A DNA stretch of 64,000 nucleotides from Clostridium akagii DSM 12554 (GTDB lineage: Bacteria > Bacillota > Clostridia > Clostridiales > Clostridiaceae). A program made the position numbers and the translations under genes. The stretch's first letter is position 1. The number at the start of each line of letters is the position of its first letter. The stretch is from assembly GCF_000686725.1 (NCBI RefSeq), contig NZ_JMLK01000014.1, forward strand, positions 62,001-126,000. Reading direction: 5' to 3'. The notes under the pieces are model-generated. The model made no database searches, was not told the DNA's origin, and was given only the letters and a program-made list of their open reading frames with translations. Shown piece by piece: positions 9,676 through 18,192 of this stretch.

Positions 9676-10975
9676 CCCCTTGCAATATTTTTATTAATTC
9701 TTGTTCATCTAAAACTTTTGATAAAATACATCCTTGAAGCCTTTTGCAACCCATCTTTTGAAAATATTTTATATGAGACTTTCTTTGTATTCCTTTAGCC
9801 CTAACTTCTATTCCAAGTTCATTTGCCATGTTCATTATATTTTTGAATACAACTTTACTTCTTTCATCTTTGCCTAATGTATTTATAATTGCTGAATCAA
9901 TTTTTATTCCGTCTATAGGAATGTTGAACAAATGATTTATGGATGAATATTTAGCTCCAAAATCATCTAAAAATATTTTTATTCCACTACGCCTAAGTGC
10001 TGCAATAACCCTAATAGTTCGCTCGTCTATCCTAGTTAACATTTTCTCTGGAAGTTCTATTATTATGCTACTAGGACGAATATCGTTTTCCAGTAATACC
10101 TCATTAATAAAGCTGAGAAAATTCTTTTCAATTAACTGTTTTTCTGACATATTTATTGATATTGTCATATTACCATTTCCAGCTTTTTGTATCTCTTTAA
10201 GTTGTGTACATACTTTTTTAATTAAAACTCTTCCAATATCCTTTATTGAACCATTTTTCAAAGCTATGTTTATAAAATCTTTACCTGGCATAGTTCCTAA
10301 ACTTGCAGTATCCCATCTGATTAATGCTTCTGCTCCAACTATTTTCATTGTTTTAGCATCATATTCTGGCTGATAATACGCCATAAACTCATCTTCATAC
10401 ACAGAATTCATAAGATCTAGATGTATTCCCGCCGCTTTTATAACTGATTTATGCATTTTTTCATTAAAAAAGCAGTGACTATAAACGTCCATTCTTTTTG
10501 AATAATTTAGTGACATTTCAGCACATTGAAGTATATTTTCTACATTTTCACTGTCACTGGGATATATTGATATGCCTATATTTACTAATATTTTTGTTCC
10601 GACGTCTTCAACAAAACAAGTATTTTTTAATGCCATCTCTATATTGGTTACTATTTTTATAACTTCATCTCTGCTAGATACTTTGTCCAAAATAACTAAA
10701 AATACATTTCCACCATAACGACATACGTATCCATTTTTATCTGTGTACATTTTTATTTTTCTAAAAACCATATCTAATATTAAATTTCCAAACTCATATC
10801 CATAAATATAATTATAATTTTTAAAATTACTAATATCTATAAGACAAACTGCAAAAGGATCTCTTTGCCTATTAGATTCATTTATCAACTTTTTATATAA
10901 CCTTACGGAATAGTTAATATTGTAAACTTCTCTAATATCAGTTACATTTGTACATGAAAATTCCAAATCATCCAC
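9665..10975 (-). CDS. GGDEF-EAL protein with both active sites degenerate
   Basis: Cyclic-di-GMP family protein without membrane segments. Residues about 35-170 form a GGDEF domain whose active-site motif reads GGNVF (88-92) and whose usual ND...GH...GD substrate positions read NY...GY...GN. Residues about 185-430 form an EAL domain keeping EAL (E216), N275, E307, the DD pair (337-338), K358 and Q414. The glutamate of the usual EGVE motif is a lysine (AKGIQ, K394). This predicts a c-di-GMP or GTP sensor rather than a working cyclase or phosphodiesterase. The start is uncertain: GTG 10975 abuts the ribosome site, TTG 10966 is better spaced. Confidence 0.85.
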   Translation of the reverse strand: MDDLEFSCTNVTDIREVYNINYSVRLYKKLINESNRQRDPFAVCLIDISNFKNYNYIYGYEFGNLILDMVFRKIKMYTDKNGYVCRYGGNVFLVILDKVSSRDEVIKIVTNIEMALKNTCFVEDVGTKILVNIGISIYPSDSENVENILQCAEMSLNYSKRMDVYSHCFFNEKMHKSVIKAAGIHLDLMNSVYEDEFMAYYQPEYDAKTMKIVGAEALIRWDTASLGTMPGKDFINIALKNGSIKDIGRVLIKKVCTQLKEIQKAGNGNMTISINMSEKQLIEKNFLSFINEVLLENDIRPSSIIIELPEKMLTRIDERTIRVIAALRRSGIKIFLDDFGAKYSSINHLFNIPIDGIKIDSAIINTLGKDERSKVVFKNIMNMANELGIEVRAKGIQRKSHIKYFQKMGCKRLQGCILSKVLDEQELIKILQGEKI

Positions 10976-11016
10976 CTCTTAGGTCGTATTTTAGGCCATT
11001 TTACTTAATAAAAGCA

Positions 11017-11050
11017 AAATCAGAACAATATAAATATATTGTTCTGATTT
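11017..11050. repeat. 16-bp inverted repeat in the divergent intergenic region
   Basis: AAATCAGAACAATATA is followed after 2 nt by its perfect complement. It lies between the divergently transcribed GGDEF-EAL gene and the recombinase gene, where an operator would sit. No T-run of terminator type follows closely, so an operator or recombinase site is as likely as a terminator. Confidence 0.6.
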
Positions 11051-11174
11051 ATATCACAATTTTATTTTTATTATAATAATAACGAGATTTCCAGAAGAAA
11101 TAATCTGTATATGATGATTATATATTAAATTAATACATAATATACTATAATTTTCACGAAATAATATTTAATAT

Positions 11175-11203
11175 TTGGTTTAATATCAATATTATGTTAT
11201 AAT
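11175..11203 (+). promoter_or_regulatory. Promoter of the tyrosine recombinase gene
   Basis: TTGGTT (11175-11180), 17 nt, TATAAT (11198-11203), about 50 nt before the start codon. Confidence 0.6.
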
Positions 11204-11253
11204 AAACTAAACAAAATATTTATATTGTACAGTTTAATAAAAGGATGGTAGTT

Positions 11254-11853
11254 ATGTCTAATTCAGGTAATAATAAAATAAAATATTTAACTCAAAATGA
11301 AACTACTAGATTATTTAATGCAATTATCAATTATGAAAGTTGTCATTCAATAAGAGACTTAGCACTATTTAGAGTTGCCTACAGATGCGGTCTTAGGGCT
11401 TCTGAAATTGGTATGTTAAATATTGATGACTACAATACCATACGTGGAGATATGTACTGCAAAAGACTTAAGGGCAGTAATAATAACACAATACGATTAG
11501 ATGAAAAGACCAAAATAGCTTTGGATACGTATTTATCAGAGAGCGCTTTAGGAATTTCTCAGCGGTATATATTTCAAAGTCAGAAGAATAACCCTATCTC
11601 AAGACAAACCTTAGATTATCTAATGAAAAAATATTGTTCTCTTGCTAAAATTGAAGATAGGAGTAAGCACCATTTTCATGCACTTAAGCATACTACTGCT
11701 GTTCATCTAGCAGAGTCTGATATGGACATAAAAGAACTTCAGTGGTGGCTTGGCCATAAATCCGTTTCAAATACCGAAGTTTATTTTCAATTCACAACAA
11801 AACAGCAGGAAACTATGTATGCAAAGCTTGCATGTAGTAGCGAATTAGTATAA
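11254..11853 (+). CDS. Small catalytic-domain tyrosine recombinase
   Basis: About 199 residues forming only the catalytic core of the phage-integrase/XerC family, the size class of FimB/FimE-type invertases. Visible catalytic positions are Arg in CGLRASE, Lys in RLKGS, the HALKH box (Lys where the second Arg is usual), LGHKS and the nucleophile Tyr in TEVYFQF. I choose the ATG at 11254, which is well spaced from AAAGGATGG; the ATG at 11245 lies inside the ribosome site. There is no separate N-terminal core-binding domain. It stands alone, with no phage or transposon genes nearby; the target site is unknown. Confidence 0.8.
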   Translation: MSNSGNNKIKYLTQNETTRLFNAIINYESCHSIRDLALFRVAYRCGLRASEIGMLNIDDYNTIRGDMYCKRLKGSNNNTIRLDEKTKIALDTYLSESALGISQRYIFQSQKNNPISRQTLDYLMKKYCSLAKIEDRSKHHFHALKHTTAVHLAESDMDIKELQWWLGHKSVSNTEVYFQFTTKQQETMYAKLACSSELV

Positions 11854-11994
11854 TTTTTCTTCAAGTATAACTAAAATAAGATAATATACAAAAAGTAGGT
11901 AACTGTTTATTTACTTTTTTGTATCATTATGTTATTATATAAATATGATAATTTAGTTATATCTGTTACACTTATTTTTTGGGAGGAATATTTT

Positions 11995-12153
11995 ATGGAT
12001 AATGATATTAACAATTATGAACATAACTTAAAATACCTTTGCCTAGAAATGATTGGTCTATTAACTAAACTTAAGAAAAATGGATTATTAGATGAAAAAG
12101 AATATAAACAACAGGTGGCGTCAAAAATAGATTTTTTAAAAAATATAAAATGA
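11995..12153 (+). CDS. Small hypothetical protein (52 aa)
   Basis: A short acidic/basic protein preceded by a strong GGGAGG site 8 nt from the ATG at 11995; the longer frame from 11929 lacks one. The C-terminal half (KKNGLLDEKEYKQQVASKI) recalls the SHOCT-type short helical motif, but the similarity is weak and no function is claimed. It follows the recombinase gene and ends before a shared terminator. Confidence 0.55.
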   Translation: MDNDINNYEHNLKYLCLEMIGLLTKLKKNGLLDEKEYKQQVASKIDFLKNIK

Positions 12154-12187
12154 TCCTGTAAACGTTTAATATTTTTTAGTATAAGTA

Positions 12188-12215
12188 AAATAGAGAAGCA
12201 AAAACTTCTCTATTT
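12188..12215. terminator. Bidirectional terminator
   Basis: An 11-bp perfect stem (AAATAGAGAAG) with a CAAAAA loop between the convergent small gene (+) and lacB (-). A and T tracts flank both sides. Confidence 0.75.
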
Positions 12216-12226
12216 CTATACTTATC

Positions 12227-12748
12227 TTATTCTTTTGGATATCCACCCTTGTCCCATTTTTCTATAAATTCATCAAAGAAGTGTTCATTTCCAAATTGAT
12301 CTTTATCATTTACAATTAATGAATCAATTTTTTTAATTATTTTTTCATTTTCAGGTGTCTTTATATATTTTGCATCTAAAAAAGCATCTATTATATTTTC
12401 AATAAGACCAATTCCAGTTATTCTGCCACCTACCGCAATAACATTGGCATTTAAATATTCTTTTGCATATTTTGCCGTTGAAACATCTCGTACAAGTGCC
12501 GCTCTTATGCCTTTAACCTTATTCGCACTAGAACTAATTCCAACTCCCGTTCCGCAAAGTAATACTCCAAGATCCGCTTCTTTGCTTGCAACTTTCTCAG
12601 CAGCCTTTTTACCAAAGATAGGATAATGAGTACGTACAAAATCATAGGTTCCGTTATCAATAACTGTGTGCCCCTTTGACTTTAAATACGCTGAAATCCT
12701 CATTTTTATATCTGGAACAATATGGTCACAACCAATTGATATTATCAT
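12227..12748 (-). CDS. lacB: Galactose-6-phosphate isomerase subunit LacB
   Basis: RpiB/LacB-fold aldose-ketose isomerase subunit that with LacA converts galactose-6-phosphate to tagatose-6-phosphate. [10 protein letters not shown] at the front and the catalytic CGTGVGIS (Cys65) are visible. The 173-residue length and C-terminal extension ([18 protein letters not shown]) fit LacB rather than the ~150-residue RpiB. It is the last gene of the gatABC-lacR-lacAB operon, 21 nt after lacA, behind AAGGGAGG. Confidence 0.85.
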   Translation of the reverse strand: MIISIGCDHIVPDIKMRISAYLKSKGHTVIDNGTYDFVRTHYPIFGKKAAEKVASKEADLGVLLCGTGVGISSSANKVKGIRAALVRDVSTAKYAKEYLNANVIAVGGRITGIGLIENIIDAFLDAKYIKTPENEKIIKKIDSLIVNDKDQFGNEHFFDEFIEKWDKGGYPKE

Positions 12749-12769
12749 TTTTACTACCTCCCTTAAAAT

Positions 12770-13198
12770 TTAAAGCATTTTGTTTAACATATCTACTCTT
12801 ATCTGATGTCTTCCACCTGCATATTCTTCATTTATATAAGCATCTACAATGCCTTCTGCAAGTTTCCTGCCAACAATTCCTGAACCTATTGCTATTATAT
12901 TTGCATTGTTATGACTTCTTGTCATTTTAGATGAATGTTCATCTGAAACTTCTGCGCAGGTTATGCCTTTATGTTTACTTGCTACCATAAATGAGCCAGC
13001 ACCATATTCATCTATAACTATTCCTCTGTCCGCTTCTTTATTTAAAATTCCACTAGCAACTAAATGTGTGGAATCCACGAAATCTAATCCTCTGCTTGGA
13101 GTTTTATCTATAACTTCATGCCCCTGTCTTTCTATGTGTTTTTTTAAATACTCCTTTAATTCAAAGCCATTGTCATCTGATCCTATTAGTATTTTCAT
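12770..13198 (-). CDS. lacA: Galactose-6-phosphate isomerase subunit LacA
   Basis: 142 residues, the usual LacA size. It has the RpiB/LacAB fold (KILIGSDDNGFELKEYLK) but no active-site cysteine: the LacB position CGTGVG reads DEYGAGS here, as expected for the LacA half of the heteromeric enzyme. Located between lacR and lacB. Without lacB it would be inactive. Confidence 0.85.
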   Translation of the reverse strand: MKILIGSDDNGFELKEYLKKHIERQGHEVIDKTPSRGLDFVDSTHLVASGILNKEADRGIVIDEYGAGSFMVASKHKGITCAEVSDEHSSKMTRSHNNANIIAIGSGIVGRKLAEGIVDAYINEEYAGGRHQIRVDMLNKML

Positions 13199-13226
13199 GT
13201 TTTATTCTCCCTTCTGCATTTTTTAA

Positions 13227-13982
13227 CTAGTTATTAATTACTTTAACTATCTTTTCATATTCCCTTTTTATTTGGCTGTCCATTTTATTGTCTGTAATCA
13301 CAGCTGTGACATTTCTAAGATCATAGAAGCAGAAGAAGTCTTCTTTGTCTATTTTACTGCTGTCTAGAAGGATATATCTTTTAGCTGCATTATCTAGTAT
13401 TATCTTTTGGCACACGCCCTCTTCTTCGCTTGAAGTTGTTACATTATTCTTATATATACCATTTGTACCTACAAAGGCCATCTTTACCCTGAGTTTTTCC
13501 AGGAGTATATTTGTGAAATTGCCTACAAATACGTCAGTTCTTGACCTATACTGGCCTCCAATTAATATGACTTCATATCGACTATCATCTTTAAATTTTA
13601 GAAATACTGGCATGGAGTTAGTTATTATCTTGGCATAGGATACGTTAAGGTAATCATATATAAGCTCATTTGTTGTTCCTGGACCAATATAAATTATGTC
13701 ATTATCCTTAACAAGTTTTGCCGCAATCTCTGCAATATATTTTTTTTCTTCAATATGAATACCCCTTTTTTCATTACTGGATAATTCATTAAGTGTTACA
13801 GTTTTATTTCTTTTTGCTCCTCCATAAATCCTAGTTAGTAGACCCTTTTCTTCTAAAACCTTTAAATCTCGTCTTACAGTCATTTCTGTTACTGCTAAAG
13901 CGTCTTTTATATCCGATATTTTTATAATATCATTTGTATTGAACATGCTTACTATTTTTTCCATTCTCTCTTCTTTTAGCAT
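13227..13982 (-). CDS. lacR: DeoR-family sugar-phosphate-responsive repressor, LacR-like
   Basis: N-terminal DeoR helix-turn-helix (residues about 1-55, VTEMTVRRDLKVLEEKGLLTR, then YGGAKR) followed by the DeoR sensor domain with DIIYIGPGTT and FVGTNGI. 251 residues. These repressors bind phosphorylated sugars. It lies inside the operon between the PTS and lacAB, with a palindrome-rich 87-nt gap upstream that could be its own operator/promoter. TTTGTT repeats at the gat promoter are its probable main target (inference). Confidence 0.85.
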   Translation of the reverse strand: MLKEERMEKIVSMFNTNDIIKISDIKDALAVTEMTVRRDLKVLEEKGLLTRIYGGAKRNKTVTLNELSSNEKRGIHIEEKKYIAEIAAKLVKDNDIIYIGPGTTNELIYDYLNVSYAKIITNSMPVFLKFKDDSRYEVILIGGQYRSRTDVFVGNFTNILLEKLRVKMAFVGTNGIYKNNVTTSSEEEGVCQKIILDNAAKRYILLDSSKIDKEDFFCFYDLRNVTAVITDNKMDSQIKREYEKIVKVINN

Positions 13983-14002
13983 AATCGTTACCTCCTGTGT
14001 TT

Positions 14003-14041
14003 ATGCATTGTGCTATGCATGTATTATACAAATGATATCAT
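14003..14041 (-). promoter_or_regulatory. Palindrome-rich promoter region of lacR
   Basis: ATGCAT-6-ATGCAT (14003-14020), a TATAAT on the minus strand (14023-14028) and the palindrome ATGATATCAT (14032-14041) are packed into the 87-nt gap between gatC and lacR. The -35 match is weak, so the promoter is tentative; the symmetric sites suggest repressor binding. Confidence 0.45.
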
Positions 14042-14069
14042 AGATTATTGTTAGTTTAATGATTTTTTA

Positions 14070-15491
14070 CTATTTATCAGCTAGTTTTGCGATTCTTGCA
14101 TATTCTGCATTACGTTTTTGCATTTGTTTAGCATACCAGAAGAATAATAGTAAATATGCTACTAGTGCTAAAACTACAATTGCGCCACTTTGTAAACTTG
14201 GATTTCCACCAAACTTACCTATTAATATGGATAAATACTTTTCAACAGGACCTTCACAAGTTGAATGTGAAATTAATGTACCTGTTGCAACTCCTTTTGG
14301 AAATGCTCCAATGGTTTTTGCAAGAGCTGTAACACAAGGTGCAATCGCTGTACCTGCCCATAAGAATATTGGGATTTCAAATACTCCTATTATAATCATT
14401 CTTATCATTTTTCCTCTAGTTACTACAAGTAGCGCTGGAGTAATACCCATTGCTATTATTCCTCCAAGTGGTAAAATGCCGTTTCCTGGTAAAATCAATG
14501 CTACAACTATAAGTACAGGTGCCATTATGTTAGCAACAGCCCATATTTCTGCTCTACCTGCAATAAATGGCCAGTCAATACCTATGTTGAACTTTCTACC
14601 TTTAAGTCTTTTACTTAAAAAATTTGTAATACCTTGTGATAATGGTTCAACTGCTGATATAAACCAAGACCCAATAAACGAGAACAGCTCAAGACATGTA
14701 GCACCTATAAATGCTAATGTAAATATCTGAACAACTGTCTGACGTCCAAGTACTCCTATAAACACTCCTAAATAAGCACCAATAGCAAACTTACTGCCCC
14801 AAAATCCAATTCTGTTATTTAAAGTTGCTGCATCAAAATCATATTTATCAAGAAAAGAAAAACATTTGTCAAAGATCCTATCAAATACCATTATTATTGG
14901 ATTCATCATATAATTTAAATGCGTAGTTGTTGTAGGGTTTGAATCAGGCATGTCTAGTAAATCATTAAAGGTTGGTTTCATTAAATCTGAGTTCATTAGC
15001 TTTAATGTTCCAAGTATGATTACAAAACAAGTTGCTAATAACAAATTGTTATGTGAATAATATAATATTAGTATTCCGCAAAATGCTGGATGCCAAACAT
15101 CAAATATATCTACATCCAATGTATCTGTTTTGTTAATGGCAAGCATTATTACATTTAGAATTACAAGTATAAGTAAGAAGAACAGGGTATACATTGAACC
15201 CCAAGTTATGGTTGCTACTGGCGCCCATCCAAGATCTGTTATAGAAAGATGAATGCCCGTGGATTTTACGAAGGCCTGAAGCGCAACAGAAAAGTTGCTT
15301 GTTAGCAAATTAATTATCTGTCCAATTGCGGTAAGTGCAATAGCCAGTTTTAATCCACCTTCAATGGCCTTTGATACCTTTACCCTCATGGCAATGGCAA
15401 GCAATGTTAATACAATAAACATCATTGCTGGTGCACCTAACTTTATAAGTGGCTGGAATATGTCATTGGCTAAATTTACAATTTCACTCAT
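14070..15491 (-). CDS. gatC: PTS galactitol-type transporter subunit IIC
   Basis: 473-residue integral membrane permease of the galactitol (EIIC-GAT) family, with about ten hydrophobic helices and family-typical segments such as LGAPAMMFIVLTLLAIAMRV and LISHSTCEGPVEKYLS. It moves the sugar across the cytoplasmic membrane while it is phosphorylated by IIB. AGAGGGGG precedes the ATG. With LacAB downstream the likely substrate yields galactose-6-phosphate (galactose or a related hexose) rather than galactitol, but this is inferred from context. Confidence 0.9.
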   Translation of the reverse strand: MSEIVNLANDIFQPLIKLGAPAMMFIVLTLLAIAMRVKVSKAIEGGLKLAIALTAIGQIINLLTSNFSVALQAFVKSTGIHLSITDLGWAPVATITWGSMYTLFFLLILVILNVIMLAINKTDTLDVDIFDVWHPAFCGILILYYSHNNLLLATCFVIILGTLKLMNSDLMKPTFNDLLDMPDSNPTTTTHLNYMMNPIIMVFDRIFDKCFSFLDKYDFDAATLNNRIGFWGSKFAIGAYLGVFIGVLGRQTVVQIFTLAFIGATCLELFSFIGSWFISAVEPLSQGITNFLSKRLKGRKFNIGIDWPFIAGRAEIWAVANIMAPVLIVVALILPGNGILPLGGIIAMGITPALLVVTRGKMIRMIIIGVFEIPIFLWAGTAIAPCVTALAKTIGAFPKGVATGTLISHSTCEGPVEKYLSILIGKFGGNPSLQSGAIVVLALVAYLLLFFWYAKQMQKRNAEYARIAKLADK

Positions 15492-15566
15492 TTTTATCCC
15501 CCTCTTAATTCTCTAGAATTTTAATCTAAAGTTTGCTGCAATGATTTACTGCTATGGTTTTAAATA

Positions 15567-15872
15567 TTACTTCAGGTTGAATTTTTTAATTACTTTTTCA
15601 ACCTCATCATAAACAGGTTCTGCCATGCTAGGTATTCTGTATAATATAGGTCCTGCTTCAACTATTGGTATTTTAACTTCAAATGAAAGTTTTGGTTTTG
15701 AAATTGGTGTGAAAATGTCATATTGTCCTACCATATCTTCATTTATGTCTTTTATCATTACTGCATCAGCTTTAACTGTATAACCTCTTTTTTTCATTTC
15801 TGTCTCAATGGCATCTTTTATTTGATGACTTGAATTTACACCTGCGCCGCATGCTGCTAAAATTTTAATCAT
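15567..15872 (-). CDS. gatB: PTS galactitol-type subunit IIB
   Basis: 101-residue cytoplasmic phosphocarrier. The N-terminal KILAACGAGVNSS contains the phosphorylated Cys in the P-loop-like CGAGVNSS, the family hallmark of galactitol IIB. It accepts phosphate from IIA (gatA, upstream) and passes it to the sugar bound by IIC (gatC, downstream). A GGAGGG site precedes the ATG. Confidence 0.92.
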   Translation of the reverse strand: MIKILAACGAGVNSSHQIKDAIETEMKKRGYTVKADAVMIKDINEDMVGQYDIFTPISKPKLSFEVKIPIVEAGPILYRIPSMAEPVYDEVEKVIKKFNLK

Positions 15873-15958
15873 AATAAACCCTCCATTTTTATTTTTTTAT
15901 ATTTAAAATAATATAATTTAATTTTAGAAATCCTTTTCATTTAAGCTATATTATTTTT

Positions 15959-16465
15959 TTAACTACATTGTTTTTCACAAGATTTTATATTTTTATTAGC
16001 TAGCCGGTGATAGATATCATCTTCACCATTACATTTAACTAGATTTTCTAAATTTTCCTTGATAGTCACATAATCCATTATGTCTGCTAGAATGCCTGTC
16101 TGATTTTCTTTATCATTGTTTAATATTATAAAGAGCATATTTACGATCAAATTTTCTTCAGGTGATATCATATTTTTAAATTCCACACCATTCTTTAGTT
16201 TAACAATAACAACATTCTTGCATTTGCAATATTCAGTTTCAGTATGTGGTATAGCTATACTAGGAAGTTTTTCATCCACAACAGTCATATCTATTCCTGT
16301 TGGATATTCCCTTTCTCTTTTTATTATTTCATCTACAAAATTTTCTGTAACTAACCCTAGTTTCAATAATTTTTTTCCTACTGAATTAAATACTTCTGTA
16401 CTCGTTTTACCCTGTTCAATAAAAATTAGTTCTTTTTTAATAAGTTTAAAAACACCACCAGCCAT
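15959..16465 (-). CDS. gatA: PTS subunit IIA, fructose/mannitol-type fold
   Basis: 168 residues with the IIA active-site region LPSIAIPHTETEYC; the His of IPHTE takes phosphate from HPr. First gene of the operon after a consensus promoter. The tail after about residue 150 (KNIKSCEKQCS) is Cys-rich and not part of the fold. It is called gatA by position and homology type. Confidence 0.87.
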   Translation of the reverse strand: MAGGVFKLIKKELIFIEQGKTSTEVFNSVGKKLLKLGLVTENFVDEIIKREREYPTGIDMTVVDEKLPSIAIPHTETEYCKCKNVVIVKLKNGVEFKNMISPEENLIVNMLFIILNNDKENQTGILADIMDYVTIKENLENLVKCNGEDDIYHRLANKNIKSCEKQCS

Positions 16466-16506
16466 ATACTATCATCCCCCAAACCCTTACTTACTATAAT
16501 ATAAAT

Positions 16507-16542
16507 TTTGTTTTTCTTTGTTCTTGTTTGTTTCTATTTGTT
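16507..16542 (-). promoter_or_regulatory. Four TTTGTT repeats spaced exactly 10 bp (operator cluster I)
   Basis: On the plus strand TTTGTT begins at 16507, 16517, 16527 and 16537. The array starts just downstream of the gat -10 box, in the first ~40 transcribed nucleotides. The spacing is one helical turn. DeoR-family repressors often bind repeated half-sites of this kind; LacR, encoded in the operon, is the natural candidate. Confidence 0.6.
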
Positions 16543-16552
16543 CTATAATGTT

Positions 16553-16581
16553 ATAATATCATCATGTTTAAACGTTGTCAA
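16553..16581 (-). promoter_or_regulatory. Promoter of gatABC-lacR-lacAB
   Basis: A perfect TTGACA (16576-16581) and TATTAT (16553-16558) with a 17-nt spacer on the minus strand, about 90 nt upstream of gatA. Confidence 0.8.
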
Positions 16582-16610
16582 TAGTGTATTGTGTTATTTG
16601 AATATAATAT

Positions 16611-16630
16611 TTTGTTTCATTTTGTTTGAT
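16611..16630 (-). promoter_or_regulatory. Two further TTTGTT repeats upstream of the promoter (cluster II)
   Basis: Two tandem 10-mers, TTTGTTTCAT and TTTGTTTGAT, begin at 16611 and 16621, about 30 bp upstream of the -35 box. Same motif and same 10-bp period as cluster I on the other side of the promoter. Confidence 0.5.
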
Positions 16631-16643
16631 TCTATTAACAATA

Positions 16644-16707
16644 AAAAAAGCAGTTATCCTTAAGTTGCCATTTAACTTCAATGGCTCTTAGTGATAACTG
16701 CTTTTTT
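16644..16707 (-). terminator. Strong terminator of the amino-acid ABC transporter operon
   Basis: A 15-bp perfect outer stem (AAAAAAGCAGTTATC) encloses a further GCCAT/ATGGC stem, with a T6 tract. It lies after the ABC ATPase gene, which is transcribed toward it, and insulates the PTS promoter. Confidence 0.85.
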
Positions 16708-16770
16708 ATTAAAACTTTTAATATATGTTTAAGTATTCCAAAGAATCTTTGACTTGTTTTTTTGAGATAC

Positions 16771-17502
16771 CTAAAGTACTTTTTCTAAAAATGCCTTAGT
16801 TCGTTCCTCTTTTGGTGCGGTAAAAATATCTTCTGGTTTTCCATCTTCCACTATTTTACCACCATCCATAAATATAACTTTATCTGCTACTTCTTTTGCA
16901 AATCCCATTTCATGTGTTACAACTATCATTGTCATTCCATCTTTTGCAAGATCTTTCATAACACTTAAAACTTCTCCCACAAGTTCTGGATCAAGTGCTG
17001 AAGTTGGTTCATCAAAGAGCATTATATCTGGTTCCATACATAATGCTCTTGCAATAGCTACTCTCTGTTTTTGACCACCAGAAAGCTTCGAAGGGTAAGC
17101 ATCATACTTTTCGCCAAGACCAACCTTTTCAATTAGCTTTTTAGCCTTCTTTTCAACTTCAGCTCTATTTTGTTTTTTTACTATTAGTGGAGCTTCCATA
17201 ACGTTTTGCAGAACTGTCATATGTGGAAATAGGTTAAAATTCTGAAATACCATTCCCATTTTCTCTATTGCATCTCTTACATGTTTTTTATCTTTAAAGT
17301 CTAGTACTTCGCCCTCTATAATAACAGTTCCACCGGTTGGAACTTCTAGATTGTTTAGACATCTTAAGAAAGTACTTTTACCCGAACCTGAAGGGCCAAT
17401 TATTACAAGTACTTCTCCTTTTTTTACTTCTACATCTAAGTTTTCAAACACTAATAAATCTCCAAAACTTTTAGATAATCCTTTTACCTCAATCATATTC
17501 AT
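16771..17502 (-). CDS. Polar amino-acid ABC transporter ATP-binding protein
   Basis: 243-residue ATPase of the GlnQ/ArtP group. Walker [11 protein letters not shown]-loop [11 protein letters not shown], signature LSGGQKQR, Walker [13 protein letters not shown] and the switch His (VTHEM) are all present. It energises uptake through the permease gene just upstream (12 nt gap). Substrate class is polar amino acid; the exact amino acid is not readable. Confidence 0.93.
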   Translation of the reverse strand: MNMIEVKGLSKSFGDLLVFENLDVEVKKGEVLVIIGPSGSGKSTFLRCLNNLEVPTGGTVIIEGEVLDFKDKKHVRDAIEKMGMVFQNFNLFPHMTVLQNVMEAPLIVKKQNRAEVEKKAKKLIEKVGLGEKYDAYPSKLSGGQKQRVAIARALCMEPDIMLFDEPTSALDPELVGEVLSVMKDLAKDGMTMIVVTHEMGFAKEVADKVIFMDGGKIVEDGKPEDIFTAPKEERTKAFLEKVL

Positions 17503-17514
17503 AAATAAATCTCC

Positions 17515-18162
17515 TTAATATACTGATAATTTCTTTTCAACAACACCGAAAATAGAAGTAAATACAGTGGTCATCAATAGATATAGTATTGCTGCTACAA
17601 TATACGGAGGCCAAGGATTGCCTGATGATGATCCCAAATCTGTTGCGTTACGAAGAAGTTCTGCTAAAGTTAAGGAAGAAACAAGTGATGTATCCTTTAT
17701 CATGCTTATGAATTGATTTCCAACTGGTGGGATTACAACTCTAAAAGCTTGAGGAAGTATTATCTGCTTCATAGTTTGACCATAAGTGAAACCCAAAGCT
17801 TTTGAAGCTTCAAATTGTCCATTATCTACAGCTAAAATACCTCCTCTTATTATTTCAGCCATATAAGCACCTGCATTTACACTAAGTCCAATAACTGCCG
17901 CACTAAAAGCTGTAAGTTCTACGCCAATTGCAGGAAATCCATAATAAAATATGAATAATTGAAGCAAAAGAGGTGTTCCTCTAAATACCCATGTATAAAA
18001 ATTACCTATAGATGATGTTATCTTATTATCTGAAAGTTTCATCATAGCTATAATAATACCTATGATAGTTCCAAAAACTATGGATAAAACCGTAAGTTGT
18101 AGTGTTAAAACACAACCTTGCAATAACATAGGTAGTATGCTCTTTAAATTACTTAAATCCAT
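17515..18162 (-). CDS. Polar amino-acid ABC transporter permease
   Basis: Membrane permease of the HisMQ/GlnP type with about five helices. The cytoplasmic coupling loop EASKALGFTYGQTMKQIILPQAFR carries the EAA-type motif. The ATG at 18162 has AAAGGGG upstream; the ATG at 18189 has no ribosome site. About 215 residues, typical. It pairs as a homodimer with the ATPase next door and receives ligand from one or more of the three binding lipoproteins upstream. Confidence 0.9.
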   Translation of the reverse strand: MDLSNLKSILPMLLQGCVLTLQLTVLSIVFGTIIGIIIAMMKLSDNKITSSIGNFYTWVFRGTPLLLQLFIFYYGFPAIGVELTAFSAAVIGLSVNAGAYMAEIIRGGILAVDNGQFEASKALGFTYGQTMKQIILPQAFRVVIPPVGNQFISMIKDTSLVSSLTLAELLRNATDLGSSSGNPWPPYIVAAILYLLMTTVFTSIFGVVEKKLSVY

Positions 18163-18192
18163 TATTACAAAAACCCCTTTCCAGCCCATACG

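Noticed and set aside
11886-11925. Terminator after the recombinase gene
   Set aside because: The ATACAAAAAGTA/TACTTTTTTGTAT arms pair only with a bulge and are almost pure AT; not convincing enough to list.
14059-14730. Long open frame antisense to gatC
   Set aside because: It mirrors a clearly coding PTS IIC gene, has no ribosome site and encodes a low-complexity hydrophobic peptide without family features.
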